Source: an uncultured Castellaniella sp. (GTDB lineage Bacteria > Pseudomonadota > Gammaproteobacteria > Burkholderiales > Burkholderiaceae_B). Taken from it: a stretch of 45,319 nucleotides of DNA. The DNA lies in assembly GCF_937988725.1 (NCBI RefSeq), contig NZ_CALKHS010000006.1, forward strand, positions 1 through 45,319, written 5' to 3'. The position numbers and the translations under genes are program-made. Positions 44,638-45,319 of this stretch are shown piece by piece. The first letter of the stretch is position 1. Every line of letters starts with the position of its first letter. The notes below the pieces were generated by a model that did no database searches, was not told the origin of the DNA, and saw only the letters and a program-made list of their open reading frames with translations.

Positions 44638-44810
44638 ACAAGCCCCAGGGGCAGTCGTCGAAAACACCCCGCGACGATCCCTATATCTTGAGGCAACCAG
44701 TCATGAAAGGTGCAAGGACGGTAGTTTTGATGCACCTTTCCCAAGATCGCCTGTCAGAAACAACACGAATAAAGGAAGGGACCCGTCGGAGCAAACCGCT
44801 ATCCCGATAA
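44634..44810 (+). pseudogene. Short frame in the toxin position
   Basis: A 58-codon frame begins at GTG 44634, overlapping the antitoxin stop by four bases, exactly where MazF-type toxins usually start. The peptide (VNKPQGQSSKTPRDDPYILR and on) has no MazF/PemK motif and runs through the second hairpin repeat. Probably the toxin gene has been lost or replaced here; it could also be an unrelated accidental frame. Confidence 0.35.
44706..44739 (+). repeat. Hairpin repeat, copy 2
   Basis: Second copy of the 26-base repeat (44710-44735). Its ends extend to a nine-base stem AAAGGTGCA / TGCACCTTT. Against copy 1, a G-C pair replaces an A-T pair at the position beside GTGCA, so the structure is kept while the sequence changes. 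Confidence 0.7.
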
Positions 44811-44824
44811 GTATTATTATCGGG
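44803..44824 (+). terminator. Hairpin downstream of the antitoxin region
   Basis: A perfect eight-base stem CCCGATAA / TTATCGGG has a six-base loop. A TATTTTTG stretch follows six bases later. It is a plausible terminator for the antitoxin transcript or an independent structure. Confidence 0.45.
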
Positions 44825-44926
44825 AGTGTGTATTTTTGTCAGAACATATTTATACCGAAAATGGAGCGGACCTAAGCTCTTGACTGGATGATCAGAGGAT
44901 GACTGCTGTCGACCCATTGCTGCCTG

Positions 44927-45295
44927 TCAGGCTGATGATTCAGACCACTGCGGGTTCCACACAGTTTCACATAGGTGTCCGCCGGGATCCTGGAAGTAGC
45001 CCGAGTACCCGCCCCAGAATGTGTCATGTGCTGGCTTGACGATGGCAGCGCCGGCCGAGGCCGCTCTAGACATGACTTCATCAACTTCGGCTTTTGAGGA
45101 TACGTTGTGACCTAAAGTCATTTCGGTCGGATTAGCCATGCCTGCTGTGAGTCCTGTGTCGTGGGAGATACTCGATCTTGGCCAGAGCGCAAGGCGAAGA
45201 CCGGGTTGAAGGTTGATAAATACAACAGCCCCATGCTCGAACTCTTTACCTACGATACCTTCAGTGGACTTGCCCCCGTAACACCGGACACCCGA
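44927..45295 (-). pseudogene. VOC (glyoxalase-fold) protein, 5' end decayed
   Basis: The frame from 45295 to the stop at 44927 encodes most of a VOC-superfamily protein: STEGIVGKEFEHGAVVFINL, QPGLRLALWPRSSISHDTGL, MTLGHNVSSKAEVDEVM, and KPAHDTFWGGYSGYF followed by QDPGGHLCETVWNP. An in-frame TGA at 45298-45296 interrupts it just before the point where the N-terminal strand (normally ...RFYRDGLGL) should be. The remaining residues there (GVRCYGGK) look damaged by small deletions. The next usable ATG (45139) would give only 70 residues. It resembles a decayed or truncated gene, or one interrupted by a sequencing error. Confidence 0.65.
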
Positions 45296-45319
45296 TCACC
45301 CTTGGGTTAGTAATTCCTG

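Noticed and set aside
44634..44810. MazF-type toxin following the antitoxin
   Set aside because: The overlapping start is right, but the 58 residues show no MazF/PemK signature.

Overview
The window looks like a piece of a GC-rich betaproteobacterial chromosome, most likely Burkholderiales and plausibly Alcaligenaceae (Bordetella/Achromobacter/Castellaniella relatives). This rests on the character of the ATP synthase proteins, a DUF4148 protein, the LysR and Tat-exported ABC binding proteins, and the strong third-position GC that opens long false antisense frames everywhere. I could run no searches, so the genus is an inference.

Layout. (1) 1-6.5 kb, minus strand: the F1Fo ATP synthase operon atpI-B-E-F-H-A-G-D, with atpD cut by the window edge. 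(2) 6.7-18.3 kb: a biofilm-matrix block. csgE-F-G-B-A and a csgC/csgH-like gene run directly into pgaA-B-C-D on the plus strand with tight spacing. A LuxR-type regulator with a receiver-like domain lacking the phospho-acceptor Asp follows. Converging on it is a bcsR-bcsQ pair without cellulose synthase genes in view. Curli amyloid, poly-beta-1,6-GlcNAc and a BcsQ-type ParA-like ATPase are thus encoded side by side. (3) 18.4-33.1 kb: ordinary chromosome. It holds enoyl-CoA hydratase, M61 peptidase-folB-ttcA, a peptide-type ABC binding protein, a GGDEF diguanylate cyclase, a LysR regulator, a DUF4148 protein, a complete branched-chain-amino-acid-type (HAAT) ABC transporter operon and a ZIP metal transporter.

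(4) 33.24 kb to the end: a genomic island of different base composition. It begins in the 3' half of a tRNA-Val(CAC) gene followed by a tyrosine recombinase, so the left attachment site is visible. The intact tRNA, and so the right end, is not in the window. The cargo is defence-like. It has a PD-(D/E)xK nuclease, a ParS/MbcA-type antitoxin-domain protein followed by an Abi_2 HEPN protein, and a translationally coupled four-gene operon. That operon encodes an MmeI/YeeA-like DNA methyltransferase, a very short DUF1016/YhcG N-domain protein, a DEAD/DEAH helicase and a GIY-YIG nuclease. Past it lie about 670 bases without a gene that carry four regularly spaced hairpins. Then comes an AbrB/MazE-type antitoxin gene bracketed by two copies of a hairpin repeat, with no recognisable toxin, and a decayed VOC (glyoxalase-fold) gene.

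Best candidates for something new are the coupled MTase/mini-DUF1016/helicase/GIY-YIG operon, the ParS-Abi pair with a perfect palindrome on its start codon, the hairpin array upstream of the methyltransferase, and the fused curli-PNAG transcription unit with orphan bcsRQ.
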